Source of the DNA: Clostridia bacterium
GTDB lineage: Bacteria > Bacillota > Clostridia > Christensenellales > UBA1242
Assembly (NCBI GenBank): GCA_017616705.1
Contig: JAFZXQ010000043.1
Span: 1 to 5,047 of the forward strand
Length of the DNA: 5,047 nt
Reading direction: 5' to 3'
Part shown: positions 1 through 5,047 of the stretch, one piece after another
Layout of the letters: the number at the start of each line of letters is the position of its first letter
Numbering within the stretch: the stretch's first letter is position 1
Notes under the pieces: generated by a model
What the model was told of the DNA's origin: nothing
What the model saw: only the letters and a program-made list of their open reading frames with translations
Databases searched by the model: none
Position numbers and translations under genes: made by a program

Positions 1-797
1 AACCTTTCAATTTCATTACTAACTTTAACAACCTTAAGACCCAATTCTTTTATTGCCCTTAAAACAACTCCTTCATTTTCAAGCGTGTTATAAGTGCAGG
101 TTGAGTAAACTATATATCCATTAGGTTTAACACATTTAACTGCTTCGCTTAAAATCTCAAATTGCCTTTGAGCGTTTTTAGCAGGCAACTCATTATTCCA
201 TTCTAAAATTGTTTCAGGATTTTTTCTAAACATTCCCTCTCCGCTACAAGGCGCGTCAACAAGACAGCCATCAAAAATTTCACCAACAACATTAGCAATT
301 TCTTTTGGTGAGTTGTTTAAAACAATAAAGTTATCAAGCCCAAGCCTTTCGAGGTTAGAATATAAAACCTTTGCCCTATTTGTTACAATTTCATTACTAA
401 CAAGCCTAACATTTTTTAAACCAAGTTTAACATCAATGCTTTTGCCACCAGGGCTAGCGCATAAATCTAAAACACAAGGGTTTTCACAATCTTTAAGCGC
501 GTTAACTAAAACAGCTCCCGCAACCATGCTAGAAGGCTCTTGCAAATAAATTAAACCGGCATGATGAAACCAAGCGTTCCCAAGTTTATCCTCACAATCA
601 AGAAAATAACAAAACTCTGGCATACCCTTTGGAAGATTTTTAACATTAAGGTTTAAGTCTTCAATTTTAACCTTAGAATTGTTATTAAAAACAAACCCGC
701 GCTTTGCTGGCTCTTTAAAACTTTCTTCAAATTTAACATAATCCTCTTTTAAAAGCGCCTTCATATTTGCTTTAAAAGACTCAGGTAAATTTATCAT
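1..797 (-). CDS. rsmF: RsmB/RsmF-family 16S rRNA (cytosine-C5)-methyltransferase, C-terminus off the window
   Basis: Probably methylates cytosine C5 in 16S rRNA of the small subunit using S-adenosylmethionine, in the cytoplasm. The window holds 265 codons, open to the left edge. Visible motifs are the SAM-binding LDLCASPGGKS (residues 110-120), NEI at 135-137 (the acidic residue expected to contact SAM), DAPCSGEGMFRK (181-192; motif IV with Cys184), and YSTCTYN (231-237; motif VI with Cys234). In this family the motif VI Cys is the nucleophile and the motif IV Cys helps release the product. The GEGMFRK extension favours RsmF/YebU over RsmB. The N-terminal region (1-105) matches the RsmF arrangement, with a HHAGLIYLQEPSSM segment at 78-91. 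The missing part should include the C-terminal RNA-binding domain. The ATG at 797-795 is the first possible start, because an in-frame TAA lies two codons upstream (803-801). There is no Shine-Dalgarno sequence. The family is certain. The exact target base, and so the symbol, is inferred. Confidence 0.93.
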   Translation of the reverse strand, partial: MINLPESFKANMKALLKEDYVKFEESFKEPAKRGFVFNNNSKVKIEDLNLNVKNLPKGMPEFCYFLDCEDKLGNAWFHHAGLIYLQEPSSMVAGAVLVNALKDCENPCVLDLCASPGGKSIDVKLGLKNVRLVSNEIVTNRAKVLYSNLERLGLDNFIVLNNSPKEIANVVGEIFDGCLVDAPCSGEGMFRKNPETILEWNNELPAKNAQRQFEILSEAVKCVKPNGYIVYSTCTYNTLENEGVVLRAIKELGLKVVKVSNEIER

Positions 798-803
798 ACT
801 TTA

Positions 804-832
804 ATTTTAACTAACCAGGTTAATTTTTGCAA
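804..832 (-). promoter_or_regulatory. Predicted sigma-A-type promoter of the rRNA methyltransferase gene
   Basis: Read on the minus strand, a -35-like TTGCAA (832-827, 4/6 matches to TTGACA) is followed by a 17-bp spacer and a -10-like TAAAAT (809-804, 5/6). Only six bases separate the -10 element from the ATG at 797. Transcription would therefore start at or within a base or two of the start codon, giving a leaderless mRNA. This fits the absence of a Shine-Dalgarno sequence. Prediction by eye only; AT-rich DNA gives many chance -10 matches. Confidence 0.55.
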
Positions 833-843
833 TAGAATTTAAC

Positions 844-870
844 ATAATAAAAAATTTAAATTTTTATTAT
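844..870. repeat. AT-only inverted repeat in the divergent promoter region
   Basis: Two perfect 10-bp arms (ATAATAAAAA at 844-853 and its reverse complement at 861-870) flank a 7-base ATTTAAA centre. A second, shorter palindrome, AAATTTAAATTT, overlaps the centre. The repeat sits within a 59-base stretch (838-896) that contains only three G or C bases. It lies upstream of both predicted promoters, so it could be a regulator site, an UP element, or bent or easily melted DNA. Simple AT richness could also produce it. No function can be assigned. Confidence 0.4.
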
Positions 871-877
871 AAATGTA

Positions 878-906
878 TTTTCTTTTTTTAAATTTTGTGT
901 TAAAAT
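878..906 (+). promoter_or_regulatory. Predicted typA promoter with extended -10
   Basis: A -10 element TAAAAT (901-906) is preceded directly by TGT (898-900), giving the extended -10 form TGn-TAAAAT. The -35 position (about 878-883, TTTTCT) is poor, as is common when an extended -10 is present. Upstream DNA is almost pure A and T, like an UP element. Transcription should start near 912-914, giving a leader of about 25 bases that contains the typA ribosome binding site. Confidence 0.5.
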
Positions 907-926
907 GTATCGGTTATCTATTTTAT

Positions 927-930
927 GGAG
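927..930 (+). promoter_or_regulatory. Ribosome binding site that fixes the typA start
   Basis: GGAG lies seven bases before the ATG at 938, which is near-ideal spacing. It supports 938 rather than the in-frame ATG at 905. The 905 ATG overlaps the predicted -10 element, has no Shine-Dalgarno sequence, and would add eleven residues not expected in TypA. Confidence 0.8.
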
Positions 931-937
931 AAAAACA

Positions 938-2764
938 ATGGAAACAAATAATATTAGAAATATAGCAATTATCGCTCACGTTGACCATGGTAAAACAAGC
1001 CTTGTTAATGAACTTTTAAAACAAGGTGGTGTTTTTAGATCAAATCAAGAAGTTGCCGACAGGGTTATGGATTCAAATGCGCTTGAACGTGAACGTGGAA
1101 TAACCATTCTTTCAAAGAATGCTTCTTTTATGTATAACGGCATTAAAATCAACGTTGTTGACACTCCAGGCCATGCTGACTTTGGCGGAGAAGTTGAAAG
1201 AATTCTTAAAATGGTTGATGGCGTTTTGCTAGTTGTTGACGCTTACGAAGGAACAATGCCTCAAACTCGTTTCGTTTTAAGCAAGGCTCTTGAACTTAAC
1301 CATAAAGTTATTGTCGTTATTAATAAGATTGATAGAAAAGACGCGCGAATTAGCGAAGTTGTTGATGAAGTTTTAGAGTTGTTTATGGAACTCAACGCAA
1401 CCGAAGAACAACTTGATAGTCCTTTTGTCTATGCTTCAGCAAGAATGGGTGTTGCTAGCCTTGATCCTAACACGATAGGAACAGACATGAAACCGTTAAT
1501 GGAAACAATTGTTAACTATATTCCAGCAGCAGGCGGCGAAACAGATAAACCATTTAAAATGTTAGTTTCTTCTTGCGAACAAAATGACTATTTAGGTAAA
1601 CTCGCAATTGGTAAAGTTAGCAGCGGTTCAGTTAAAGTTAATGACTCACTTTTTGTTAAAAACTATCACGACGACGCTAAAAAACAACAATTTAAAATTA
1701 GTAACATTTTTGCTTTTGAAGGGTTAAAAAGAGTTCCAATCGCCTCAGCAAATGTTGGCGATATCGTCTGCATTTCAGGAAGTGAAAACGTTGGAATTGG
1801 CGACACTTTAAGCGCCGAAGCAAACGCTGATCCTATCCCATTTGTTAAAATTAGTGAGCCAAGCGTTGAAATGGAGTTTAGTGTTAATGACTCTCCTTTT
1901 GCAGGAACTGAAGGAAAATATTGCACAAGCCGTCATTTAAGAGATAGGCTTATGAAAGAGGCCGTTAAAGACTTAAGCTTAAGAGTTTTAGAAACTGCTA
2001 ACTCTGACACTTTTAAAGTTTTAGGTCGTGGCGAAATGCATATCTCAATTTTAATTGAAAATATGCGTCGTGATGGTTTTGAATTTCAAGTTAGCATGCC
2101 TAAGGTTTTATTTAAAGAAATTGATGGCCAAAAATGTGAGCCAATTGATAGGCTTGTTATTGACGTTCCTGAAACATGTGTTGGAACAATCATTTCAGCA
2201 ATGGGCGAAAGAAAAGGCGAGCTCGTTAGCATGACCAACCATAGCCCACGAACAAAACTTGAATTTAATATTCCAAGTCGTGGCTTATTTGGCTATAAAA
2301 ACGAGTTTTTAACTTCAACGAAAGGTGAAGGCGTTATGAGCAGTGTTTTCCTTCGTTATGAACCATATAAAGGAAATATTAATAATCGTAACTTTGGAAC
2401 GCTTGTTGCTTATGAAAATGGCGAAGCCGTTATTTATGGCTTATTTAACAGCCAAGAACGTGGTAGGCTTTTAATAACCCCAGGAACAAAAGTTTATGGC
2501 GGAATGATTGTTGGAATTAACCCAAAACAAGAAGATATTGTTGTTAATGTTTGCAAAACTAAACACTTAACAAATATCCGCAGTTCAAGTTCTGACGAGG
2601 CTTTAAGGCTTGAGCCTGTTAAACCATTAACCCTTGAAGAAAGCCTTGAATTTATTGATGAAGATGAACTATTAGAGGTTACCCCACTTTCATTAAGGTT
2701 ACGTAAAAAAGTTCTTGACCACACAATCCGAGGTCGTATGGACTTTAGAAAAAAGAATTCATAA
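938..2764 (+). CDS. typA: Translational GTPase TypA/BipA
   Basis: A ribosome-binding GTPase of the EF-G/LepA superfamily, linked in other bacteria to 50S subunit assembly and to growth at low temperature or under stress. It acts in the cytoplasm. At 608 residues it matches the usual length (E. coli about 607). The G domain is complete: G1 AHVDHGKTS (13-21), G2 RERGITIL (51-58, Thr56), G3 DTPGHADF (75-82), G4 NKID (129-132), and G5 SA (167-168). His79 is the catalytic histidine of translational GTPases. A beta-barrel domain II follows (about 200-300). Next come EF-G-like domains III and V, including the typical GRGEMHISILIENMRRDGFE stretch, and then the TypA-specific C-terminal domain. That domain has VNVCKTKHLTNIRSSSSDEA and ends in a basic tail after SLRLRKKVLDHTIR. 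No frameshift or missing motif is seen. It starts at 938 behind GGAG and ends in TAA just before a terminator. It appears monocistronic and diverges from the rRNA methyltransferase gene, which also serves the ribosome. Confidence 0.98.
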   Translation: METNNIRNIAIIAHVDHGKTSLVNELLKQGGVFRSNQEVADRVMDSNALERERGITILSKNASFMYNGIKINVVDTPGHADFGGEVERILKMVDGVLLVVDAYEGTMPQTRFVLSKALELNHKVIVVINKIDRKDARISEVVDEVLELFMELNATEEQLDSPFVYASARMGVASLDPNTIGTDMKPLMETIVNYIPAAGGETDKPFKMLVSSCEQNDYLGKLAIGKVSSGSVKVNDSLFVKNYHDDAKKQQFKISNIFAFEGLKRVPIASANVGDIVCISGSENVGIGDTLSAEANADPIPFVKISEPSVEMEFSVNDSPFAGTEGKYCTSRHLRDRLMKEAVKDLSLRVLETANSDTFKVLGRGEMHISILIENMRRDGFEFQVSMPKVLFKEIDGQKCEPIDRLVIDVPETCVGTIISAMGERKGELVSMTNHSPRTKLEFNIPSRGLFGYKNEFLTSTKGEGVMSSVFLRYEPYKGNINNRNFGTLVAYENGEAVIYGLFNSQERGRLLITPGTKVYGGMIVGINPKQEDIVVNVCKTKHLTNIRSSSSDEALRLEPVKPLTLEESLEFIDEDELLEVTPLSLRLRKKVLDHTIRGRMDFRKKNS

Positions 2765-2767
2765 ACT

Positions 2768-2791
2768 AAGAGCTCAAACGAGCTCTTTTTT
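2768..2791 (+). terminator. Intrinsic terminator of typA
   Basis: A perfect 8-bp stem (AAGAGCTC at 2768-2775 with GAGCTCTT at 2780-2787) encloses an AAAC loop. A run of six T follows at 2786-2791. It begins three bases after the typA stop codon. The 3' end of its T-tract overlaps the region where the -35 element of the next gene would lie. Confidence 0.9.
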
Positions 2792-2819
2792 GTTTAAATA
2801 ATTTTTATTTGGTTAAAAT
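2790..2819 (+). promoter_or_regulatory. Predicted promoter of the lipoprotein gene
   Basis: A -10-like TAAAAT (2814-2819) ends six bases before the lipoprotein ATG at 2826. A weak -35, TTGTTT (2790-2795, 18-bp spacer), overlaps the end of the typA terminator's T-tract. The predicted transcription start falls at or next to the ATG, so the transcript could be leaderless. No Shine-Dalgarno sequence is present. The -10 hexamer and its distance to the ATG are identical to those of the rRNA methyltransferase gene. Confidence 0.5.
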
Positions 2820-2825
2820 GTTATT

Positions 2826-3452
2826 ATGAAAAACAAGTTACTAACATTTTTAACCGCCTTTTTAATAACATTTTCTTTTCTTTTAGTTGGTTGCCAAAGC
2901 GGTCAATCTTCTTCCCCTTTTATTATTGTTAGTTTAGATTCAAGCGCGATAAGTTCGCCTTCACTTTCAGTTAGTGCTTCAAGTTCGCCATCAAAAATAA
3001 GTTTTAGCGACAAACTTTCAAGCCTTAAAGCAGTTTTCGGAACTGAAACTTATGAACTTTATAACGTTACTATTAGCGGAATTGCATTTTTAGATAATAT
3101 AATTATTTCAGCAATCCCAACAAACGAAAACGGCGAAACAATTAACGCTTCTCAAACTGATCAAATCGCTTACTATACCGATTATTTTTCACTTAAATTT
3201 AAAATAACGTCTAACATTAAAACCATATCAATTGGCGAGCCTGATAATAGCATAAGCATTAACAAAAACCGCCTGATTGATAATTATTATCTTTTAAATT
3301 TAAAGTGGTTAAAACTTTCTAAAAATAAAGAAACCGCAACCATTTTTGATTATGGCAATTCAAACTATATGTTAATTGAAACAAAAGATGCTAACAATCA
3401 AACACTTGAAAAGTTTATGCTTCACCTAACTTTTGATATAACGTTTATTTAA
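2826..3452 (+). CDS. Putative lipoprotein with Ser-rich linker, function unknown
   Basis: A 208-residue protein that I do not recognise. It has a clear type II (lipoprotein) signal peptide: MKNK, a hydrophobic core at about 5-21, and the lipobox LVGC with the lipidated cysteine at residue 23. It should therefore be anchored to the outer face of the cytoplasmic membrane. Residues 25-61 are a low-complexity linker with 18 Ser in 37 positions, including two copies of SSPS (43-46 and 53-56). Residues from about 62 to 208 look like a compact, beta-rich domain with alternating hydrophobic positions, few charges and one Trp, plausibly an immunoglobulin-like or other beta-sandwich fold. No catalytic motif is visible. 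The ATG is the first possible start, because an in-frame TAA (2814-2816) lies inside the predicted -10 element, and the signal peptide begins at this Met. The gene has its own promoter and terminator, so it is probably monocistronic. It could be a substrate-binding or cell-envelope protein, but nothing in the sequence decides this. Confidence 0.85.
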   Translation: MKNKLLTFLTAFLITFSFLLVGCQSGQSSSPFIIVSLDSSAISSPSLSVSASSSPSKISFSDKLSSLKAVFGTETYELYNVTISGIAFLDNIIISAIPTNENGETINASQTDQIAYYTDYFSLKFKITSNIKTISIGEPDNSISINKNRLIDNYYLLNLKWLKLSKNKETATIFDYGNSNYMLIETKDANNQTLEKFMLHLTFDITFI

Positions 3453-3481
3453 AAAAACAAGTGGCTTACCACTTGTTTTTT
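3452..3481. terminator. Bidirectional terminator between converging genes
   Basis: A perfect 13-bp stem (3452-3464 with 3469-3481) encloses a 4-base loop (3465-3468). The core AACAAGTGG/CCACTTGTT is flanked by A and T runs, so each strand gives a hairpin ending in a run of six or seven U. It follows the lipoprotein TAA directly; the stem's first A is the last base of that stop. On the minus strand the 5' arm is the last four codons of the DUF2804 gene (Lys-Asn-Lys-Trp) and the loop holds its TAA stop. It should terminate both genes. Confidence 0.88.
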
Positions 3482-4521
3482 ACTTTTTCAATAAATCCAT
3501 AAGCATTAGTTATTGGAATAACTTCCCCATTTTGAAGCGTTACACTCCCATTAAATAATCCAAAAACTTGATGCTGACAACTTCCTAAAACTATTAAATC
3601 AGTGTTAGCATACCTATCAATAAGCGGCGTAAATATTGCATTAAACCTACCATCGCTTGATGTTACTTCCATTGCGCTATTATAATCGTCTTTGCCATTT
3701 TTGGTGTTAAAGTCAACGTTAATATTTTCTAGTTTTGTTGCAATTCCGTCATAGAACGCCATATTTTCAGTTGCAAATCTAGGGTCACCAAAGCCATACC
3801 CAAGGTTAACCCCAAGCATGTGCCCTTCAACTTCCATCATCAAGGCGCCCCAAATCCAAGTGTTTTTATAAGTCCAAACGCCACGTCCCCAATCAAGAAG
3901 ACCATATGCTTCATCGCCAAAATCCAAAACAACATCTTCGCCAAGCATAACCTTTCCGCTTGCCTTAAAGCCAATGATTTTTCGGTTATAATAAAAATGT
4001 TTTGGTTTTTCAAAAGGTGTTGCGATATTCATTGATTCTTTTGGCTCGTCAGTTAACGTTATAGAAACTGACAAGTCTTTTTTATCTTTAAAATTCTTCC
4101 AGAAATATTTGATTTCCCTATTTTTAGTTTTTGGGTCTATTTTAAAACTTGCTTGAATTTTTTTATCTTCATAATTAACGTCGCCGCTAATTGAACTTTC
4201 GGGCAAATTCATTTTACCATAAGTAAACCACTTAATTTTTGACTTGGTAGTTTCGGTTGCGTTTTCAAAATTGATAACAGACGCGCTAAGCATACCCATA
4301 TAACCATTATCATCAACGGTTAGCGCAACAGCACCTTTGTTGTTATAAATAAGGTAATAATCCCATTCTTTAATACGAGATTTTTTTGCTTTGATAAAGC
4401 GCCTTTGATATTTTAAATAAGGTTGCCTAGCATATCCAGCTCTAATAAGATCACCAGATTCATCTAACAAATCATCTTTTGCAATAATCTCACATTGCCA
4501 AAATTTTGCTCGTTTTGCCAT
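3466..4521 (-). CDS. DUF2804 domain-containing protein
   Basis: A 351-residue member of the DUF2804 family (function unknown), recognised from its typical motifs and length. Near the N-terminus are GYARQPYLKYQRR (29-41) and RIKEWDYYLIY (49-59), then DNGYMG (71-76). The middle has PFEKPKHFYYNRKIIGF (169-185), and the strongest signature is LLDWGRGVWTYKNTWIWG (208-225). NLGYGFGDPRFATEN (239-253) follows. The protein is rich in aromatics (nine Trp), has no signal peptide or membrane segment, and looks beta-rich throughout. A lipocalin-like or beta-sandwich fold that binds a hydrophobic ligand is possible, but that is inference. The start at 4521 is set by AGGAGG just upstream. The gene lies eight bases after recR on the same strand and is probably co-transcribed and translationally coupled to it. 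It ends inside the shared terminator hairpin. Family assignment is confident; function is unknown. Confidence 0.92.
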   Translation of the reverse strand: MAKRAKFWQCEIIAKDDLLDESGDLIRAGYARQPYLKYQRRFIKAKKSRIKEWDYYLIYNNKGAVALTVDDNGYMGMLSASVINFENATETTKSKIKWFTYGKMNLPESSISGDVNYEDKKIQASFKIDPKTKNREIKYFWKNFKDKKDLSVSITLTDEPKESMNIATPFEKPKHFYYNRKIIGFKASGKVMLGEDVVLDFGDEAYGLLDWGRGVWTYKNTWIWGALMMEVEGHMLGVNLGYGFGDPRFATENMAFYDGIATKLENINVDFNTKNGKDDYNSAMEVTSSDGRFNAIFTPLIDRYANTDLIVLGSCQHQVFGLFNGSVTLQNGEVIPITNAYGFIEKVKNKW

Positions 4522-4525
4522 AAGC

Positions 4526-4531
4526 CCTCCT
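4526..4531 (-). promoter_or_regulatory. Ribosome binding site of the DUF2804 gene, overlapping the recR stop
   Basis: Minus-strand AGGAGG (4531-4526) is a full-strength Shine-Dalgarno sequence four bases before the ATG at 4521. It overlaps the recR stop codon TAG (4532-4530). A ribosome finishing recR would sit on or beside this site, so translational coupling is likely. Confidence 0.85.
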
Positions 4532-5047
4532 AAATATCTTTTCTATCTTCAATCGCTCTTGATAACGTTACTTCATCAGCATATTCAAGTTCACTGCCCA
4601 TGCTAATTCCTTGGGCAATTCTTGAAACTTTAACGCCAAGTGGTTTTAAAAGTTTTGCAATATAAAGCGCGGTTGCGTCGCCCGTAACGTCAGGGTTTGT
4701 TGCCATAATAACTTCCTTAGTGTTATTCTTGTTAACTCTGTCAAGAAGTTCCCTAATTCTAATATCATTAGGGCCAATTCCAAGCATTGGGTTAATAGTT
4801 CCGTGCAAAACATGATAAACACCATTAAAACTACGTGATTTCTCAATTGCTAAAACGTCTTTTGGCTCTTTAACAACACAAATGATCTCGCTATTTCTGG
4901 TTCTGCAAATTGGGCATGGTGAAGACTCAGTAAAGTTTCCACATTCTTCACACATTATAACTTTATCTTTAACGTTCATAATTGCGTCAGCAAAAGTTTT
5001 AGCCCCCTCTTTAGATAGCGAAACAATATAGTAAGCATATCTGCTTG
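4530..5047 (-). CDS. recR: Recombination mediator protein RecR, N-terminus off the window
   Basis: With RecO and RecF, RecR helps load RecA on single-stranded DNA during gap repair. The window holds the last 171 residues; the family is about 198-200 long, so about 25-30 N-terminal residues lie off the right edge. The frame is open from the edge, and SRYAYYIVSLSKEGAKTFADAI fits the end of the N-terminal helix-hairpin-helix region. A zinc-finger follows (CEEC...CPIC). Next is the Toprim domain, with CVVKEPKDVLAIE, YHVLHGTINPMLGIGPNDI and EVIMATNPDVTGDATALYI. The C-terminal stretch RIAQGISMGSELEYADEVTLSRAIEDRKDI is typical of the family. The Met at 4979 is internal and not the start. The common EGEATA motif reads TGDATA here, and PVGG reads SMGS. 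In many Bacillota recR follows dnaX and yaaK, but the upstream genes are outside the window. The DUF2804 gene follows eight bases after the stop. Confidence 0.97.
   Translation of the reverse strand, partial: SRYAYYIVSLSKEGAKTFADAIMNVKDKVIMCEECGNFTESSPCPICRTRNSEIICVVKEPKDVLAIEKSRSFNGVYHVLHGTINPMLGIGPNDIRIRELLDRVNKNNTKEVIMATNPDVTGDATALYIAKLLKPLGVKVSRIAQGISMGSELEYADEVTLSRAIEDRKDI

Noticed and set aside
11..401. Repeated 13-base TTTCATTACTAAC at 11-23 and 389-401
   Set aside because: Both copies encode Val-Ser-Asn-Glu-Ile in the methyltransferase. With only two copies far apart inside a gene, this is coincidence of codon use.
313..549. Plus-strand ORF of 78 codons
   Set aside because: It lies antisense within the methyltransferase gene, whose frame contains all the conserved motifs. 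It has no recognisable protein features.
905..937. Upstream in-frame ATG that would lengthen TypA by eleven residues
   Set aside because: The ATG overlaps the predicted -10 element, has no Shine-Dalgarno sequence, and the extra residues are not typical of TypA. The 938 ATG has GGAG at ideal spacing.
925..951. Eight-codon out-of-frame ORF overlapping the typA start, a possible leader peptide
   Set aside because: Its ATG overlaps the GGAG site, it has no ribosome binding site of its own, and an ORF this short is expected by chance.
1666..1926. Minus-strand ORF inside typA; another at 2494-2724
   Set aside because: Both are antisense to well-conserved TypA coding sequence and have no supporting start signals or motifs.
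2951..2993. Thirteen-base near-identical repeat, 30 bases apart
   Set aside because: Both copies encode SSPS in the Ser-rich linker of the lipoprotein. It is ordinary low-complexity coding sequence, not a mobile or CRISPR-type repeat.
3820..4035. Plus-strand ORF of 71 codons inside the DUF2804 gene
   Set aside because: It is antisense to the most conserved part of DUF2804 and has no domain or ribosome binding site.
4646..4846. Minus-strand 66-codon ORF in another frame of recR
   Set aside because: It overlaps the RecR Toprim coding sequence in a different frame, and the RecR frame is the conserved one.

Overview
The window looks like ordinary chromosomal DNA from a low-GC bacterium, most likely an uncultured member of the Bacillota (Clostridia-like or a near relative). 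The basis is the AT-rich composition, a B. subtilis-like RecR, a strong AGGAGG ribosome binding site, and a DUF2804 protein next to recR. The standard bacterial code fits: all twelve Trp codons in the complete or visible genes are TGG, no gene has an in-frame TGA, and the four visible stops are three TAA and one TAG. Assignment below phylum level is a guess.

Layout, left to right. (1) Positions 1-797, minus strand: the N-terminal 265 residues of an RsmB/RsmF-type rRNA m5C methyltransferase, cut by the left edge. (2) Positions 798-937: a very AT-rich divergent promoter region with one promoter facing each way and an AT-only inverted repeat between them. (3) Positions 938-2764, plus strand: full-length typA/bipA, a translational GTPase, closed by a clean intrinsic terminator. 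(4) Positions 2826-3452, plus strand: a 208-residue lipoprotein of unknown function with its own promoter. (5) Positions 3452-3481: a 13-bp hairpin that serves as a bidirectional terminator between the converging lipoprotein and DUF2804 genes. (6) Positions 3466-4521, minus strand: a DUF2804 protein. (7) Positions 4530-5047, minus strand: recR without its first ~25 codons, upstream of the DUF2804 gene in the same operon. There is no gene-free stretch over 300 bases.

The genes do not form one pathway. The methyltransferase and TypA both act on ribosome assembly or function and diverge from a shared control region. RecR (recombinational repair) and the DUF2804 protein are probably co-transcribed and translationally coupled. 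I see no mobile element, CRISPR array, tRNA or rRNA, and no convincing new multi-gene system.

The most interesting signals are small. Two genes share the spacing TAAAAT-N6-ATG with no Shine-Dalgarno sequence, which suggests leaderless mRNAs. One stop codon lies in the loop of a shared terminator. RecR has changed acidic residues in its Toprim motif. The lipoprotein and DUF2804 genes are of unknown function.
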